From Acidobacteriota bacterium (GTDB lineage Bacteria > Acidobacteriota > Blastocatellia > Pyrinomonadales > Pyrinomonadaceae), in contig JAIVJP010000052.1 of NCBI GenBank assembly GCA_020199975.1, positions 1 to 8,635 on the forward strand: DNA of 8,635 nucleotides, read 5' to 3'. The notes under the pieces were generated by a model. The model saw only the letters and a list, made by a program, of their open reading frames with translations. It was not told the origin of the DNA and ran no database searches. The first letter of the stretch is position 1. Every line of letters begins with the position of its first letter. Shown piece by piece: positions 6,672 to 8,635 of the stretch. Position numbers and translations under genes: made by a program.

Positions 6672-8558
6672 ATGAGAAAAGAGAATCGAATGCGATCCAC
6701 CACCTCAAGCGGGCTGCCCACCTGGGGACCCCGATCGTGGCTACTGTTCCTGGCTATCTGCTGGCTCGGTGCGCTGGACGTGCGAGCGCAAAGCAGCCTG
6801 GTTCCGCGTTCCGAACATCCGCGCCCCGACTTCGTGCGTGCCGAATGGCAAACTCTAAACGGCCCTTGGGAGTTCGAATTTGACGACGCCAACCGGGGAC
6901 TGGCTGAACGTTGGTTCGCGGGGGCGATGAAGAAGCCTTTTGCGAGAAAGATTCAGGTGCCGTACGCCTTCCAGACCAGATTAAGTGGCATCGGTGAGAC
7001 CGCTTTCCACGATGTAGTCTGGTATCGCCGCAATGTTCAGATTCCTAATTCCTTCCGCCGCAACAATCGCCGCGTGATGCTCCACTTCGGTGCGGTTGAT
7101 TACGAAGCGACGGTTTGGGTCAACGGGGAACAGGCAGGCGCGCACCGCGGCGGACACGTCGGGTTCGCGGTCGACATTACCGATTCTCTAAAAGAGGGCA
7201 ATGACGCAACTATTGTTGTGCGCGTTCTTGACCCTTCGACCGACCGCACGATTCCGCGCGGCAAACAATACTGGCAACCGAAATCCGAATCCATCTGGTA
7301 TACGCGCACGACCGGTATCTGGCAGCCAGTATGGATCGAGTCAGTCGACCCTCTACACGTGAAACGAGTCCGCGTTACGCCCGACGTTGACAACTCGCAA
7401 GTGGCTATCGAGGCGATTCTTAGCAAGCCCGCAGCGGGTTGGAAGCTGCGAACTACGGTAAAGCTGCGTGAGGTCATTCAGGCTCAGTCGGAAGTGGTCG
7501 GCATGAGCAACCGGCCAGTTGCGATCCACAAGTTAAACGAGCAGCGTCTGTGGGCTCCCTGGGAGCCAACGCTTTACGACCTGACCGTCGAGCTCATTGC
7601 GCCCAGCGGCCAAGTGTTGGACAAAGTCGAGAGTTACTTCGGGCAGCGCAAAGTGAGCGTTCACAACGGCCAGATTTACCTGAATAACTCCCCGGCTTAC
7701 TTGCGTCTCGTGCTCGATCAAGGCTACTGGCCCGAAAGCCTTTTGACGCCGCCCACGGACGAGGCCATGGTGTATGACATTAAGACGTCGAAGGCTTTCG
7801 GTTTCAACGGCGCGCGCAAACACCAGAAGGCGGAGGATCCTCGCTGGCTCTACTGGGCAGACAAATTGGGCTATTTCGTCTGGGGTGAGATGGCAAACGC
7901 GCAAGACTACTCGGATGAATACGTCTCGCGCTTCACTGACGAGTGGCAACAAATCGTCACGCGAGATTACAACCACCCGTCGATTATTGTGTGGGTGCCA
8001 ATCAACGAGAGTTGGGGAGTGCTCGACATCTTTACGAACCGGCAGCAACAGGAGCACGTTAAGACTCTTTACTATCTCACTCGATCTCTCGATCCTACGC
8101 GCCTTGTCATAGACAACGACGGGTGGGAGCACACTGACGATACAGACATCTTTGCCATACACGACTACGCGCGTACGGGTGAGGAATTAGCAGCTAAATA
8201 CAAAATCCTGGAGACTGATCGCGCGCAGATTCCACGCAACGGTCGAGAAGTCCTGGCGCTCGGTTACAAGTATAACGGGTCGCCCATAACGTTGACGGAG
8301 TTCGGCGGCATTGCTTACCGTGCGGGCGAGCGGCGTGCAGAAAACGAGTGGGGATACTCGGGGATCGAGCCGTCGAAGGAAGCGATGCTCAGTCGGCTCG
8401 ACGGTTTAGTTAAAGCCATCGTGACAAACAAGGCCTTCGCGGGTTTCTGCTATACGCAGCTAACAGATGTGGAGCAGGAGATCAATGGCCTGATGACCTA
8501 CGACCGCAAGCCGAAGGCCGCTCCCGAAGAGTTCAAGAAGATCTTCGAGCAGCGGTAA
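6672..8558 (+). CDS. Secreted glycoside hydrolase family 2 enzyme (beta-galactosidase / beta-glucuronidase superfamily)
   Basis: The protein has 628 residues from ATG 6672; ATG 6690 (residue 7) is an equally possible start. It has a signal peptide: an Arg-containing N region, then SWLLFLAICWLGALDVRA with cleavage likely after A39. The sugar-binding jelly-roll domain spans about 55-225 (LNGPWEFEF, WYRRNV, ATVWVNGEQAGAHRGGHVGF, GIWQPVWIE). An immunoglobulin-like domain follows to about 320. The TIM-barrel catalytic domain fills the rest, introduced by LRLVLDQGYWPESLLTPPTDE and containing GFNGARKHQKAEDPR. The predicted acid/base is E446 in PINESWG, and the nucleophile is E543 in ITLTEFGG; both are intact, so the enzyme is probably active. 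GH2 enzymes are retaining exo-hydrolases of beta-galactosides, glucuronides, mannosides and related sugars. The substrate cannot be fixed here. The ribosome site is weak (GAGTGAG 6661-6667). The gene lies 128 bases after its neighbour and is probably part of the receptor operon. The frame extends upstream to 6510, but that extension is rejected because the signal peptide would be internal. Confidence 0.93.
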   Translation: MRKENRMRSTTSSGLPTWGPRSWLLFLAICWLGALDVRAQSSLVPRSEHPRPDFVRAEWQTLNGPWEFEFDDANRGLAERWFAGAMKKPFARKIQVPYAFQTRLSGIGETAFHDVVWYRRNVQIPNSFRRNNRRVMLHFGAVDYEATVWVNGEQAGAHRGGHVGFAVDITDSLKEGNDATIVVRVLDPSTDRTIPRGKQYWQPKSESIWYTRTTGIWQPVWIESVDPLHVKRVRVTPDVDNSQVAIEAILSKPAAGWKLRTTVKLREVIQAQSEVVGMSNRPVAIHKLNEQRLWAPWEPTLYDLTVELIAPSGQVLDKVESYFGQRKVSVHNGQIYLNNSPAYLRLVLDQGYWPESLLTPPTDEAMVYDIKTSKAFGFNGARKHQKAEDPRWLYWADKLGYFVWGEMANAQDYSDEYVSRFTDEWQQIVTRDYNHPSIIVWVPINESWGVLDIFTNRQQQEHVKTLYYLTRSLDPTRLVIDNDGWEHTDDTDIFAIHDYARTGEELAAKYKILETDRAQIPRNGREVLALGYKYNGSPITLTEFGGIAYRAGERRAENEWGYSGIEPSKEAMLSRLDGLVKAIVTNKAFAGFCYTQLTDVEQEINGLMTYDRKPKAAPEEFKKIFEQR

Positions 8559-8580
8559 GGGTGGACGCGAAAGTCCACTC
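8559..8580 (+). terminator. Hairpin directly after the GH2 stop, possible operon terminator
   Basis: GTGGAC (8561-8566) pairs perfectly with GTCCAC (8573-8578) around the loop GCGAAA. G8560-T8579 (wobble) and G8559-C8580 extend the stem to 8 bp. It begins at the base after the TAA. No T-run follows, so classical intrinsic termination is doubtful, but the position suggests a 3'-end stabilising hairpin or a terminator without a U-tract. The last 55 bases of the window (8581-8635) hold nothing I can identify. Confidence 0.45.
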
Positions 8581-8635
8581 GCTCGCAGAGGACACGTCGC
8601 AGATTGGGGTGGTTAGTCACCGAGGTCGTTTGTGG

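Noticed and set aside
5977..6708. 243-residue open frame on the minus strand
   Set aside because: Arg-rich shadow antisense to the TPR gene and its neighbour, with no domain-like sequence.
7533..8162. 209-residue open frame on the minus strand
   Set aside because: Antisense to the GH2 catalytic domain, which has intact catalytic motifs; no independent support.
8608..8621. Small inverted repeat GGTG...CACC near the window end
   Set aside because: Only a 4-bp stem; expected by chance in GC-rich sequence.

Overview
The window looks like a chromosomal carbohydrate-uptake and degradation locus from an Acidobacteriota-type bacterium. Three things point that way: the very large Oar-like TonB-dependent receptor that starts with a carboxypeptidase-regulatory-like domain, the TPR genes next to it, and the GC-rich codon use. 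This is inferred from protein architecture. There is no rRNA or other taxonomic marker here, so the assignment is a best guess. All supported genes lie on the + strand. I see no tRNA, rRNA, CRISPR array, insertion sequence or phage gene.

Layout: positions 1-576 hold the 3' end of a TPR protein that starts outside the window. Positions 577-985 are a 409-base non-coding region. It holds a sigma70-type promoter candidate (703-732) followed immediately by a 22-bp near-perfect palindrome (749-770). The palindrome is built from two CG-centred motifs that resemble operators of LacI-family repressors. From there four genes run in one direction: an Oar-like TonB-dependent outer-membrane receptor (986-4684), a 476-residue TPR protein without a signal peptide (4700-6130), a small secreted-domain gene that appears frameshifted (6143-6543), and a secreted glycoside hydrolase family 2 enzyme with both catalytic glutamates (6672-8558). 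The first three are 12-15 bases apart. The GH2 gene sits after a 128-base gap containing an 8-bp hairpin. A second hairpin follows the GH2 stop codon.

Working model (inference): a sugar-responsive repressor, not encoded here, controls the promoter before the receptor. The receptor imports an oligosaccharide across the outer membrane, and the exported GH2 enzyme trims that oligosaccharide or its precursor. The TPR protein may act as a scaffold. The 6143-6543 gene may once have supplied a lectin-like or concanavalin-like accessory domain. The arrangement recalls a Bacteroidota polysaccharide utilisation locus, but no SusD-like lipoprotein is seen. The most noteworthy points are the composite operator just downstream of the promoter and the gene whose signal peptide and conserved domain lie in different reading frames.
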